Part shown: positions 6,618 through 12,278 of the stretch, one piece after another
Layout: each line of letters begins with the position of its first letter
Numbering within the stretch: the first letter of the stretch is position 1
NCBI GenBank assembly: GCA_025936275.1
Contig: JAICTR010000035.1
Coordinates: 1-12,278 of the forward strand
Direction: 5' to 3'
Source of the DNA: Burkholderiales bacterium
Lineage (GTDB): Bacteria; Pseudomonadota; Gammaproteobacteria; Burkholderiales; Usitatibacteraceae
Length of the DNA stretch: 12,278 nucleotides
The notes under the pieces: generated by a model
Databases searched by the model: none
What the model was told of the DNA's origin: nothing
The model's input: the letters and a program-made list of their open reading frames with translations, nothing else
Translations under genes and position numbers: made by a program

Positions 6618-6648
6618 AAAAGGCCGGCGAAGCCGGCCTTTTCTTTTT
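6618..6648. terminator. Strong, probably bidirectional intrinsic terminator
   Basis: An 11-bp perfect stem (AAAAGGCCGGC at 6618-6628 with its complement at 6632-6642, loop GAA) runs into TTTTCTTTTT on the plus strand. It ends the CPLC peptide transcript. On the minus strand it lies directly after the livF stop at 6650, and the stem's A-tract reads as TTTT, so it can also end the liv operon. Confidence 0.9.
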
Positions 6649-6649
6649 G

Positions 6650-7540
6650 TCAGCCGCCCAGGAAGAGCCGCCCGACGTCGGGATTGGCGAGGAGCTCCTG
6701 GCCCGTGCCCGCGAGCGCGGTCTGGCCCGAGACCAGCACGTAGCCGATGTCGGCGAACTCGAGCCCCTTCTTGGCGTTCTGCTCCACCATCACGATGGTC
6801 TTGCCCTCCTCGTGCTGCAGGCGGCGCAGGATCTCGAACACCATGTCGATGTAGCGCGGCTCGAGACCGATGGAAGGCTCGTCGACCAGCAGCACGTCGG
6901 GCTCCATCACCAGCGCGCGCGAGATTTCGAGCAGCCGCCGCTCGCCCCCCGAGAGCACGCGCGCCGCATGCCGCCGGCGCTGCGCGAGGCGCGGGTAGCG
7001 CTCGAAGACCGCTTCGGCCGCGGCCTTGGCGCGCGCACGCGAGCGCAGCAGGAACCCGCCCATGAGCAGGTTCTCCTCCACCGTCATCTCGGGGAATACG
7101 GATTTGTCCTGCAGGATATAGGCGACGCGCGCCTCGCGCAGCTTCCTCTGCGGCCCGAGGTGCGTGATGTCGCGCTGCTCGGGTGCGCCGACCCGCACCT
7201 GGCCGGCGAAGATGCGCGTGAAGCCGTAGATCGAATGCAGCACGGTGGATTTGCCGGCGCCGTTCGGCCCGATGAGGCACGCCGACTGGCCGCGCGCGAC
7301 GTGCATCGTGAAGCCGTGCAGGATCTCCATGTTGCCGTAGCCCGCGCGCAGTCCCTGGATGGTGAGGAACGGCTCGCCGCGCGCGAGGGCAAGGAGCGTG
7401 GACTCGGGGATCTCGGAGCGCAGGGCCTCGGCCTCGCGCGCCACGTCGTCCACGGAGAGGACCACATCCACATCCCCCTCGTGGTAGCCGCTGGCACGCT
7501 GCACCGAGGGCTCCTCGCGCGGCACGGGATCGGCGCTCAT
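6650..7540 (-). CDS. livF: LivF-like ATPase of a branched-chain amino acid-type ABC importer
   Basis: This 296-residue cytoplasmic ATPase of the HAAT/Liv family pairs with LivG to power uptake. It has Walker A GPNGAGKST (91-99), the Q-loop region AYILQDKSVFP (140-150), signature LSGGE (196-200), Walker B VLLVDE (216-221) with D-loop SIGLEP, and the LivF-typical MVEQNAKKGLE in the H-loop place. Ordinary LivF is about 235 residues. Here about 57 acidic, low-similarity residues precede the ABC domain, which begins at FLTIQGLRAGYG. The ATG at 7540 was chosen because it overlaps the livG stop as ATGA, like the other junctions of this operon, and GGGGG lies upstream. An internal start nearer the ABC domain cannot be excluded. 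It is the last gene before the terminator at 6618-6648. Confidence 0.9.
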   Translation of the reverse strand: MSADPVPREEPSVQRASGYHEGDVDVVLSVDDVAREAEALRSEIPESTLLALARGEPFLTIQGLRAGYGNMEILHGFTMHVARGQSACLIGPNGAGKSTVLHSIYGFTRIFAGQVRVGAPEQRDITHLGPQRKLREARVAYILQDKSVFPEMTVEENLLMGGFLLRSRARAKAAAEAVFERYPRLAQRRRHAARVLSGGERRLLEISRALVMEPDVLLVDEPSIGLEPRYIDMVFEILRRLQHEEGKTIVMVEQNAKKGLEFADIGYVLVSGQTALAGTGQELLANPDVGRLFLGG

Positions 7541-8286
7541 GCGGCGGCCCCCAGGTAGGCGTCGATCACTCGCGGATCGTCCTTCACGTCGGCGGGGGCC
7601 CCCGAGGCGAGCAGCTGCCCGAACGCCATGCAGTAGATGTGGTCGGCGAGGTTCATGATCACGCGCATGTTGTGCTCGATCACGAAGAGCGTGATGCCGT
7701 ACTCGCGGTTGGCGCGCTTCAGCCGGTCGATGAGCCCGTTGATCAGCGTGGGATTGATGCCCGCGGTGGGCTCGTCGAGCAGCAGCGCCTGCGGCTCGTT
7801 CATCAGCGCCATCGCGAATTCGAGGAGCTTCTGCTGCCCGAAGGAAAGCGAGCCGGCGGTGAGCTTGCGCTTGGAGTAGAGGCCCACGAACTCGAGCAGG
7901 TGCTCGGCCTTGTCGCAGAGCTCCGGCGGGTACTTCCGGAACATGTCGCTCCAGGCGCTCTGCCGGTGCGGAAGCGACACCAGCATGTTCTGGATGCAAT
8001 CCATCTTCGAGAAGATGCGCGTCTGCTGGAAGGTGCGCAGGAGCCCCAGGCGCGCGATCGACTGCACGTTCATGCGCGAGATCTCGCGCCCCTCGAAGAG
8101 GATGGAGCCGGAGTCGATCGGATACAGGCCGACGATCGAGTTGAAAAGCGTGGTCTTGCCCGAGCCGTTGGGCCCGATGAGCCCGGTGATCGAGCCGCGC
8201 TCCACGGTGAGCGAGATGTCCTTGTTCGCGACCACGCCGCCGAAGGACTTGTTGACCCCGCGCACCTCGATGATCGTGTCGCTCAT
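7537..8286 (-). CDS. livG: LivG-like ATPase of a branched-chain amino acid-type ABC importer
   Basis: This 249-residue cytoplasmic ABC ATPase has the usual LivG length. It shows Walker A GPNGSGKTT (38-46), the RTFQQTRIF Q-loop (84-92), signature LSFGQ (147-151), Walker B ALLLDE (167-172) followed by PTAGINP, the switch histidine H205 in VIEHNMRVIM, and the LivG-type C-terminal tail ending in DAYLGAAA. It forms the nucleotide-binding pair with LivF on the membrane permeases. Both ends are joined to neighbours by 4-base ATGA overlaps (livM stop at 8283-8285, livF start at 7540). An AAGG lies about 10 bases before the ATG at 8286. The frame is open further upstream, but the ATGA overlap and the start MSDTIIEVRGVNKSFGG fit the family. 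Confidence 0.94.
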   Translation of the reverse strand: MSDTIIEVRGVNKSFGGVVANKDISLTVERGSITGLIGPNGSGKTTLFNSIVGLYPIDSGSILFEGREISRMNVQSIARLGLLRTFQQTRIFSKMDCIQNMLVSLPHRQSAWSDMFRKYPPELCDKAEHLLEFVGLYSKRKLTAGSLSFGQQKLLEFAMALMNEPQALLLDEPTAGINPTLINGLIDRLKRANREYGITLFVIEHNMRVIMNLADHIYCMAFGQLLASGAPADVKDDPRVIDAYLGAAA

Positions 8287-9362
8287 GCGTTCACCGCCTT
8301 GCGGGCCGGGGCGGCAGCGGAGGGCTGGGCGCCGGATTTCTCCTCGATCTTCACGCCGAACCATTCGGGGCGCCGCGCCTTCACCCAGCCGAGGATGCCC
8401 TGCTGGAAGAACACGACGTTCACGATGATCAGGATGCCGAGCGCGATGTATTGCCAGCCGAGGAGGTACGTCCAGGTGACTTCGCGCATCACGTAGAAGA
8501 CGGTCGCCCCGATGATCGGACCCCAGAGCGTTCCCTTGCCGCCGAGGAGCGTCATCGCGATCATGAAGATGCCGAACGTGAGCGTGGGATACGCGGTCTC
8601 GAGCGGCTCGACGAAGCCCGTCATGTTGCCGAAGAGCGCCCCCGAGATGCCGAGGAAGAACGCGGCGGCGGCCCAGGCGACCATCTTGTAGCGGCGCGTG
8701 TGCAGCCCCATCGCCTCGGCCTTGTCCTCGTCGTCGCGAATCGCGTTCACCGCCAGGCAGAAGCGCGTGCTGTAGAGCCAGCGGAAGAAGAGGTAGCAGA
8801 GGACCGCGGCGACGAAGCACGCGAAGTAGAAGAAGCGCTCGCGCATCCCGGGCCCGCCGGGGAAGACCGGCATCGCGATGCCCTGCCCGCCGCCCACCCA
8901 GTTCCACGCCGCCGTGAGCTCCGCCGCGGCCACCGCCACGCCGAGCGTGCCGATCGCGAAGTACGGGCCGCGGATCCCGAACAACACCCACGAGAGGATC
9001 GCCGCCACGATCGTCGAGCCGATCGCCGCGACGACCAGGCCCAGCCCCAACCCGGTGAAGTACTGCGGGCTGGTGAAGTGGACGTCGATCGCGCCGTTCG
9101 CGGCCGTGTACTCGCCCACGTTGTACACGATGGCGATCTGCACGATCGTGCACATGTACATGCCGAGGCCGAAGAACGTGATGTTGCCGAGCGAGTTGTA
9201 GCCCATCTGCCCGCCCATCGCGTCCCAGGTGAGCGCGAAGAGCACCATGATCCAGAAGACCGCGAACTGCACGGAGTGCCCCGGGAACACGAACGGCGCC
9301 ACGAGGCCCGCCACCAGGATCGCGATGTGCAAAACCGCCGAACGCTTGCCGGTCGCCATCAT
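8283..9362 (-). CDS. livM: LivM-like permease of a branched-chain amino acid-type ABC importer
   Basis: This 359-residue inner-membrane permease has many hydrophobic segments (for example 8-28, 31-49, 103-129, 177-195, 228-248, 264-285 and 300-325). LivM hallmarks are visible: GGQMGYNSLGNITFFGLG (50-67), GPYFAIGTLGVAVAAAEL (132-149), and the cytoplasmic coupling helix AIRDDEDKAEAMGLHTRRYK (207-226) that contacts the ATPases. The C-terminal tail (about 330-359) is soluble and Ala/Lys-rich. The first of two adjacent ATG codons (9362) was chosen: GGAGGG lies 7 bases upstream, and it overlaps the livH stop as ATGA. It forms the translocation pore with LivH. Confidence 0.93.
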   Translation of the reverse strand: MMATGKRSAVLHIAILVAGLVAPFVFPGHSVQFAVFWIMVLFALTWDAMGGQMGYNSLGNITFFGLGMYMCTIVQIAIVYNVGEYTAANGAIDVHFTSPQYFTGLGLGLVVAAIGSTIVAAILSWVLFGIRGPYFAIGTLGVAVAAAELTAAWNWVGGGQGIAMPVFPGGPGMRERFFYFACFVAAVLCYLFFRWLYSTRFCLAVNAIRDDEDKAEAMGLHTRRYKMVAWAAAAFFLGISGALFGNMTGFVEPLETAYPTLTFGIFMIAMTLLGGKGTLWGPIIGATVFYVMREVTWTYLLGWQYIALGILIIVNVVFFQQGILGWVKARRPEWFGVKIEEKSGAQPSAAAPARKAVNA

Positions 9363-10261
9363 TGCAAAGCCCTCCGGTGCCGCACGAGTGCCAGCTGGCG
9401 GAAGATGAGGATCGCGAGCAGCAGCAGCACGATGGTCGCTTGCTGGAACTGCGCGCCGAGGATGAAGCCGCTGTACTGCTCGATCACGCCCAGCGCCAGC
9501 GCGATGAAGATCACGCCGGGAAGGTTGCCCAGGCCCGAGGCGGTCACGATCACGAACGCGCGGATCGAGTACGCCGTGCCGTAGAACGGGGCGATCACCC
9601 AGACCATCGCGATCAGCACGCCCGCCGCGCCGCAGATCGCCGCGTTGAGCGAGAAGGTGAGCGCGTAGACGGTATCGGTATCCACGCCCAGCACCCGGGC
9701 GGCGCGCGGGTCCTGCGCCGTGGCGCGGATCGCCTGTCCCATGCGGCTGAAGCGCAGGAAAAGCACCATCGCGATCGCGAGCGCGATGCAAAGGCCGATC
9801 GCGATGAGGCGGATCTGCGTGATGTCCACCGTGCCGTCGAAGAACGAGTAGTTGCCGAAGCCGGACTTGATGGTGCGCACATCGGGCCCGAAGGCGAGGT
9901 TCAGCGCCTGCTGGATCACGATGGCGAGCCCGAACGTGGCGAGCAGCGACGTGAAGAGGTCGAGCTCGATCACGCGCTTGATGATCAGCCGGTAGATGAT
10001 CCAGCCGAAGGCGAACATGATGATCGCGACCGGGACGATCGCCACGATCGGATGCACGCCGTGGTTGTGCAGCAGGTAGGCGAGGTAGCCGCCCATCATC
10101 ACCATGTCGCCCTGCGAGAGGTTCTTCACGCTGGTGACGCCCCACACCAGGCCGAGGCCGTAGGCGATGAGCGCGAAGATGGCTGCGATGGAGATGCCGT
10201 TCAGCAGCAGCTGCAGGTTGAAGACCGGGGCGGTCGTGAGGATCTGCAAGTTGTCGAACAT
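9359..10261 (-). CDS. livH: LivH-like permease of a branched-chain amino acid-type ABC importer
   Basis: This 300-residue inner-membrane permease of the LivH family has hydrophobic segments through most of its length. The N-terminal family phrase is LQLLLNGISIAAIFALIAYG (16-35), with GVTSVKNLSQGDMVMMGGY (41-59). The coupling helix is AIRATAQDPRAARVLGVDTD (177-196), and GLGNLPGV lies at 243-250. It pairs with LivM. The ATG at 10261 is the only start compatible with family length. Unusually, there is no Shine-Dalgarno next to it: the nearest purine-rich sequence, GAGGAGGAGGAG (10295-10306), is 33 bases away, separated by a perfect 11-bp hairpin. The gene ends in a 4-base ATGA overlap with livM. 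livK ends 68 bases upstream. Confidence 0.93.
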   Translation of the reverse strand: MFDNLQILTTAPVFNLQLLLNGISIAAIFALIAYGLGLVWGVTSVKNLSQGDMVMMGGYLAYLLHNHGVHPIVAIVPVAIIMFAFGWIIYRLIIKRVIELDLFTSLLATFGLAIVIQQALNLAFGPDVRTIKSGFGNYSFFDGTVDITQIRLIAIGLCIALAIAMVLFLRFSRMGQAIRATAQDPRAARVLGVDTDTVYALTFSLNAAICGAAGVLIAMVWVIAPFYGTAYSIRAFVIVTASGLGNLPGVIFIALALGVIEQYSGFILGAQFQQATIVLLLLAILIFRQLALVRHRRALQ

Positions 10262-10268
10262 CGGGTAT

Positions 10269-10294
10269 GGGCGCCGGCCTTGCGGCCGGCGCCC
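10269..10294 (-). promoter_or_regulatory. 11-bp GC hairpin between livK and livH
   Basis: Perfect inverted repeat with arms GGGCGCCGGCC and its complement. On the mRNA (minus) strand the loop is GCAA, a GNRA tetraloop. There is no U-run, so it is not a standard terminator. It sits exactly between the only purine-rich ribosome-binding sequence and the livH ATG. It could bring the two together, protect livK mRNA from 3' decay, or lower expression of the permeases. Confidence 0.75.
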
Positions 10295-10306
10295 CTCCTC
10301 CTCCTC
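10295..10306 (-). promoter_or_regulatory. Repeated Shine-Dalgarno (GAGGAGGAGGAG) for livH, hairpin-spaced
   Basis: On the minus strand four tandem GAG/AGG units abut the hairpin at 10269-10294. Linear distance to the livH ATG is 33 bases. If the hairpin folds, the remaining linear spacer is ATACCCG (7 bases), a normal spacing. No other Shine-Dalgarno is near the ATG. Confidence 0.5.
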
Positions 10307-10329
10307 GGGACGGTTCTATGCCGTCCGGG

Positions 10330-11568
10330 TTATTGGGGTGCCACCCGCGGGTACACCACCGGGTCGGCGGCGTACTTCGTGGGCGCGACGACGATGTACT
10401 TCCCGTTCTGGATCTGGCGCAGCACCATGGGCTTGGTGAGGTTGCGGCCATCGGGCGCGAACTTGATGTGCCCGTAGAACGTGTCGAGGTCGGTCTTGGC
10501 GAGCGCGTTGCGCGCTGCTTCCTTGTCGAGCTTGCCCGCGCGATGCAGCGCATCGGCCCAGATCTCGACCGCGGCGGAAGCCTGCGCCACCTGGTACGGC
10601 ACTTCCTTGTAGTCGGGATGCGCGGCGAGGAACGCCTTGTTGAAGTCCATCGCGGTGCCGAAGAGCGGGTCCTTGTACTTCAGCGTCTCGGCCCATTGCG
10701 TCGGGCACATGATGCCCTCGGCGGCCTTGCCGAACTTGCCCACCAGGTCCGCGGACTCGCAGTGCGTGATGGCGATGATCTTCGCGTTCACGCCCATCTC
10801 GGACATCTGGCGGGTCGCGGTGAGCGCGCCCTTGGTGTGGCCCGAGAAGAGCAGGATGTCCGGCTTCAGCGCCTTCACCTTGGTGAGCGTCGCGGAGATG
10901 TCGGACAGATCGCGCGGCATCTTGTCGTCGATCACCACCTTCATCTTGTAGTGCTTCACGCGGTCCATCACGCCGGAGCGCACGTCGAGCGAGAACGGGT
11001 CGTTCTCGAACGCCATGCCGATCTTGATCGACGACGGGCTCTTGCCGTTCTTCTGCGCGAGCTCGGCGGCGAGGTCCACCACCGGCGAAAGGTACTGCTC
11101 CGAAGTCGAGAGGGCCGCGAAGATGTACTTGTAGCCTTGGCTGAAGAGCGAGCGCGAGGCGCCTTCGGCTTCCACCATCGGGATCTTGTACTTCTCGGTG
11201 ACCGGCGCCGCGGCCTTGGTCGGCCCGGAGCCGTACGGCCCGAGCACGAACTTGATGCCGTCCTGGCTGATCAGGCGCTCGAGGAGCTGCGCCGTGCGCG
11301 CGGGCGTGGACTCGTCGTCGTAGTACTTGACCTCGATCTTGTAAGTCTTGCCGCCGACCTTCACGCCGCCCTTCTCGTTGATCTTCTTCACCGCGAAGTC
11401 GTAGCCGTCCTTCGCGTTCTTGCCTTCCTGCGAGTACTTGCCGGTGATCGAGATCGCCGAGCCCAGCTCGATCGTATCCTCGGCGAATGCCTGCGGCGGC
11501 AGGGCGATCGCGGCAATTGCTGCGGCCGCCGCGAGGCCTTGCGCCAATGCGCCATTACGCTTGCTCAT
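10330..11568 (-). CDS. livK: LivK-like periplasmic substrate-binding protein of the ABC importer
   Basis: This 412-residue type I periplasmic binding protein is of the Leu/Ile/Val-binding (Peripla_BP_6) family. A signal peptide (basic start MSKR, Ala-rich core, cleavage after QAFA at 29) is followed by DTIELGSAISITGKYSQEG, the family's first strand and ligand loop. Later family phrases include AQLLERLISQDGIKFVLGPYGSG and the C-terminal DLDTFYGHIKFAPDGRN. It captures the solute and delivers it to LivHM. Substrate choice (branched-chain amino acids, other amino acids, amides, aromatic acids) cannot be read from sequence. The ATG at 11568 was preferred to the ATG at 11574 because AGGAGG (11575-11580) is 6 bases from the former and abuts the latter. 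First gene of the liv operon. Confidence 0.93.
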   Translation of the reverse strand: MSKRNGALAQGLAAAAAIAAIALPPQAFAEDTIELGSAISITGKYSQEGKNAKDGYDFAVKKINEKGGVKVGGKTYKIEVKYYDDESTPARTAQLLERLISQDGIKFVLGPYGSGPTKAAAPVTEKYKIPMVEAEGASRSLFSQGYKYIFAALSTSEQYLSPVVDLAAELAQKNGKSPSSIKIGMAFENDPFSLDVRSGVMDRVKHYKMKVVIDDKMPRDLSDISATLTKVKALKPDILLFSGHTKGALTATRQMSEMGVNAKIIAITHCESADLVGKFGKAAEGIMCPTQWAETLKYKDPLFGTAMDFNKAFLAAHPDYKEVPYQVAQASAAVEIWADALHRAGKLDKEAARNALAKTDLDTFYGHIKFAPDGRNLTKPMVLRQIQNGKYIVVAPTKYAADPVVYPRVAPQ

Positions 11569-11723
11569 CTCCATCCTCCTCGTTGTTCGCCGCGTCGATG
11601 CGCGGCGGAATCGCTCGATTCGGCGCGCGCTACTCCGGCGCCGCCGTCCCACACCTTCGAACCGATTCAGCCCCTGCGCAGCCAGCCGACGATGAGGCGC
11701 CAGCGGACGGGGCTTGGATTGGA

Positions 11724-11756
11724 GCCGGCGAGCGCGGCCCCGCGCGGGGCGCCGGC
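11724..11756 (-). repeat. Nested GC-rich inverted repeats in the livK leader
   Basis: A 14-base perfect palindrome GCCCCGCGCGGGGC (11737-11750) is enclosed by two copies of GCCGGC (11724-11729 and 11751-11756) that can pair with each other. In the livK mRNA leader this could form a stable two-tier stem. The palindrome itself can only loop by sacrificing its central bases. Confidence 0.4.
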
Positions 11757-11828
11757 TTCGCGCGCCGCGAACTGGGGGTGGCCATGCAGGGGAGCGATGC
11801 TCTGTAAGTGCATGAATTCCTCGCCGAT

Positions 11829-11848
11829 TGGTGCCTACTATCGCACCA
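11829..11848. repeat. TGGTGC-N8-GCACCA inverted repeat, possible operator
   Basis: Perfect 6-bp arms with an 8-base spacer, a typical geometry for a dimeric regulator. On the minus strand the spacer holds GATAGT, a possible -10 for livK, so binding could block the promoter. The half-sites are oriented opposite to the NtrC consensus (GCACC...GGTGC). Confidence 0.4.
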
Positions 11849-11866
11849 TTCCGGGCGGGAAGTCCA
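11837..11866 (-). promoter_or_regulatory. Candidate promoter of the liv operon
   Basis: On the minus strand TGGACT (11861-11866; 4 of 6 to TTGACA), an 18-base spacer, then GATAGT (11837-11842; 4 of 6 to TATAAT). It would give a livK leader of about 260 bases. The match is weak and the AT-rich TATATC at 11876-11881 is a rival -10. Confidence 0.25.
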
Positions 11867-11983
11867 TCGACGTGCGATATATTTTCCGGGATCGGAAGAG
11901 GCTTGCGATAACGGGTGTTAGGGCGCGCGAAAACGACGCACGCGCCGCGCAAGCATCGGTTCAGCCGAAGTTCAAAGAGGGAT

Positions 11984-12074
11984 TGGCGGAGAGGGCGGGA
12001 TTCGAACCCGCGTTGGGCTGTTAACCCAAACACGCTTTCCAGGCGTGCGACTTAAACCACTCATCCACCTCTCC
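11984..12074 (-). tRNA. tRNA-Ser (anticodon GGA)
   Basis: A 91-base class II tRNA. The acceptor stem is GGAGAGG (12068-12074) paired with CCTCTCC (11988-11994), followed by discriminator G and encoded CCA (11984-11986). The D-arm region GATGAGTGGTTTAAGTC, anticodon stem CACGC/GCGTG with loop CTGGAAA (anticodon GGA, reading UCC and UCU), long variable arm TTTGGGTTAACAGCCCAA and T-arm GCGGGTTCGAATCCCGC are all intact. The long variable arm and discriminator G are serine identity features. Confidence 0.97.
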
Positions 12075-12109
12075 GCGGTGGCACTGCTCTTGTACCGAAA
12101 GACCATCGA

Positions 12110-12126
12110 CTGCCCGTTGCGGGCAG
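12110..12126 (-). promoter_or_regulatory. 7-bp hairpin in the 5' leader of tRNA-Ser
   Basis: CTGCCCG-N3-CGGGCAG perfect inverted repeat, beginning about 7 bases after the -10 of the tRNA promoter. It would form at the extreme 5' end of the precursor tRNA, removed by RNase P cleavage at 12074/12075. It could instead stop transcription arriving from lptF, though there is no U-run. Confidence 0.4.
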
Positions 12127-12132
12127 CCCGAA

Positions 12133-12138
12133 ATTATA
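12133..12138 (-). promoter_or_regulatory. TATAAT -10 of the tRNA-Ser promoter
   Basis: A perfect TATAAT on the minus strand, 58 bases before the mature tRNA 5' end and 23 bases after the lptF stop codon. It is followed by the GC-rich discriminator TTCGGGC usual for stable RNA promoters under stringent control. A good -35 is not evident at 16-18 bases (GGGATT at 17). Confidence 0.65.
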
Positions 12139-12161
12139 CCTTGCGCACTCCGTGAAATCCC

Positions 12162-12278
12162 CTACCCCATGAGCGCGCGCCAGCGGAATCCCGCCACCTG
12201 CCGGTAGAAGAGGATCGCGATCAGCAGCACCATCAGCAGGTGCACCGGCCAGAGTCCCAGCCACGGCGGAATGCGCCC
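12162..12278 (-). CDS. lptF: C-terminal end of a probable LptF lipopolysaccharide-transport permease
   Basis: The gene enters from the right edge; only the last 38 residues are present. They begin GRIPPWLGLWPVHLLMVLL, with a final membrane span (about WPVHLLMVLLIAILFY) and a short basic tail ending RWRALMG. The (K/R)IPPWLGLW-VH phrase before a last transmembrane helix is the C-terminal pattern of LptF (YjgP/YjgQ family), an inner-membrane permease of the Lpt system that extracts lipopolysaccharide for transport to the outer membrane. LptG is the alternative. The call rests on this short stretch only. The stop is followed 23 bases later by the tRNA-Ser promoter. Confidence 0.65.
   Translation of the reverse strand, partial: GRIPPWLGLWPVHLLMVLLIAILFYRQVAGFRWRALMG

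Larger units (their letters stand above)
11569..11983 (-). other. Non-coding leader and promoter region of livK
   Basis: About 415 bases between livK and tRNA-Ser with no supported gene. Frames through it are GC-driven shadows, including an extension of the livK frame as far as 12033. It contains the livK Shine-Dalgarno, a GC-rich nested inverted repeat (11724-11756), a candidate promoter (11837-11866) with an overlapping palindrome, and an AT-rich patch near 11876-11886 in otherwise GC-rich DNA. I recognise no known riboswitch. Confidence 0.6.

Noticed and set aside
10269..10294. Intrinsic terminator after livK
   Set aside because: A strong stem but no U-run on either strand; the operon clearly continues into livH.
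11829..11848. NtrC binding site
   Set aside because: The NtrC consensus is GCACC followed by GGTGC. Here the half-sites are in the reverse order, and no sigma-54 -24/-12 (GG-N10-GC) promoter is placed suitably.
10267..12024. A 585-codon plus-strand frame antisense to livK
   Set aside because: A low-complexity Arg/Val/Leu/His shadow of livK that also runs into the tRNA gene.
11569..12033. Extension of the livK frame upstream as far as the tRNA gene
   Set aside because: It would place the signal peptide inside the protein and read through tRNA-Ser. The ATG at 11568 has AGGAGG at ideal spacing.

Overview
The window is about 12.3 kb of very GC-rich, densely coding DNA. It reads as chromosome from a high-GC betaproteobacterium. 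The evidence for that is the small basic MAKPNYAFAK-type protein, the liv-type ABC operon, an LptF-like gene end beside a tRNA-Ser, and a 15-base match to the expected complement of a betaproteobacterial 16S rRNA 3' tail. The lineage is inferred from recognised patterns, not from a search. No phage, insertion sequence, CRISPR array or other mobile element is visible.

Region 1 (1-1778, minus strand) is a compact unit: a Tat-exported transglutaminase-like protein, then a TlpA-type periplasmic thiol-disulfide protein, then the first 53 codons of egtD (ergothioneine biosynthesis). The egtD GTG start lies inside the end of the tlpA-like gene. A 131-bp divergent intergenic region (1779-1909) holds a probable extended -10 promoter for this unit, a -10-like element facing the other way, and a CTTGCC/GGCAAG palindrome between them.

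Region 2 (1910-5413, plus strand) is one 1167-residue flavoprotein. It has a helical N-terminal domain of no recognised family, a GltD/NfnB-like part with two iron-sulfur cysteine sets and two Rossmann folds, and a C-terminal ferredoxin-reductase/PyrK-like part with a third cysteine set. Its stop codon overlaps the stop of a convergent 74-residue coiled-coil protein (5410-5634, minus) on a shared palindromic CTAG.

Region 3 (5933-6648, plus strand) holds three small genes: a 54-residue basic protein, a 111-residue BamE/SmpA-like lipoprotein, and a 32-codon membrane or secreted peptide ending in CPLCL. The last is preceded by an exceptionally long Shine-Dalgarno match and followed by a strong terminator that can also serve the converging liv operon.

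Region 4 (6650-11568, minus strand) is a complete branched-chain/hydrophobic amino acid-type (HAAT) ABC importer in the order livK-livH-livM-livG-livF. Three successive 4-base ATGA overlaps join livH to livF. An 11-bp GC hairpin separates livH from its only good ribosome-binding sequence. A 415-bp non-coding leader upstream of livK carries two structured or palindromic elements.

Region 5 (11984-12278, minus strand) is tRNA-Ser(GGA) with its own TATAAT promoter, and the last 38 codons of a probable lptF gene.

The items most worth a second look are the three-cofactor fused oxidoreductase, the 32-codon CPLC peptide with its extreme ribosome-binding site, and the hairpin-spaced livH start.
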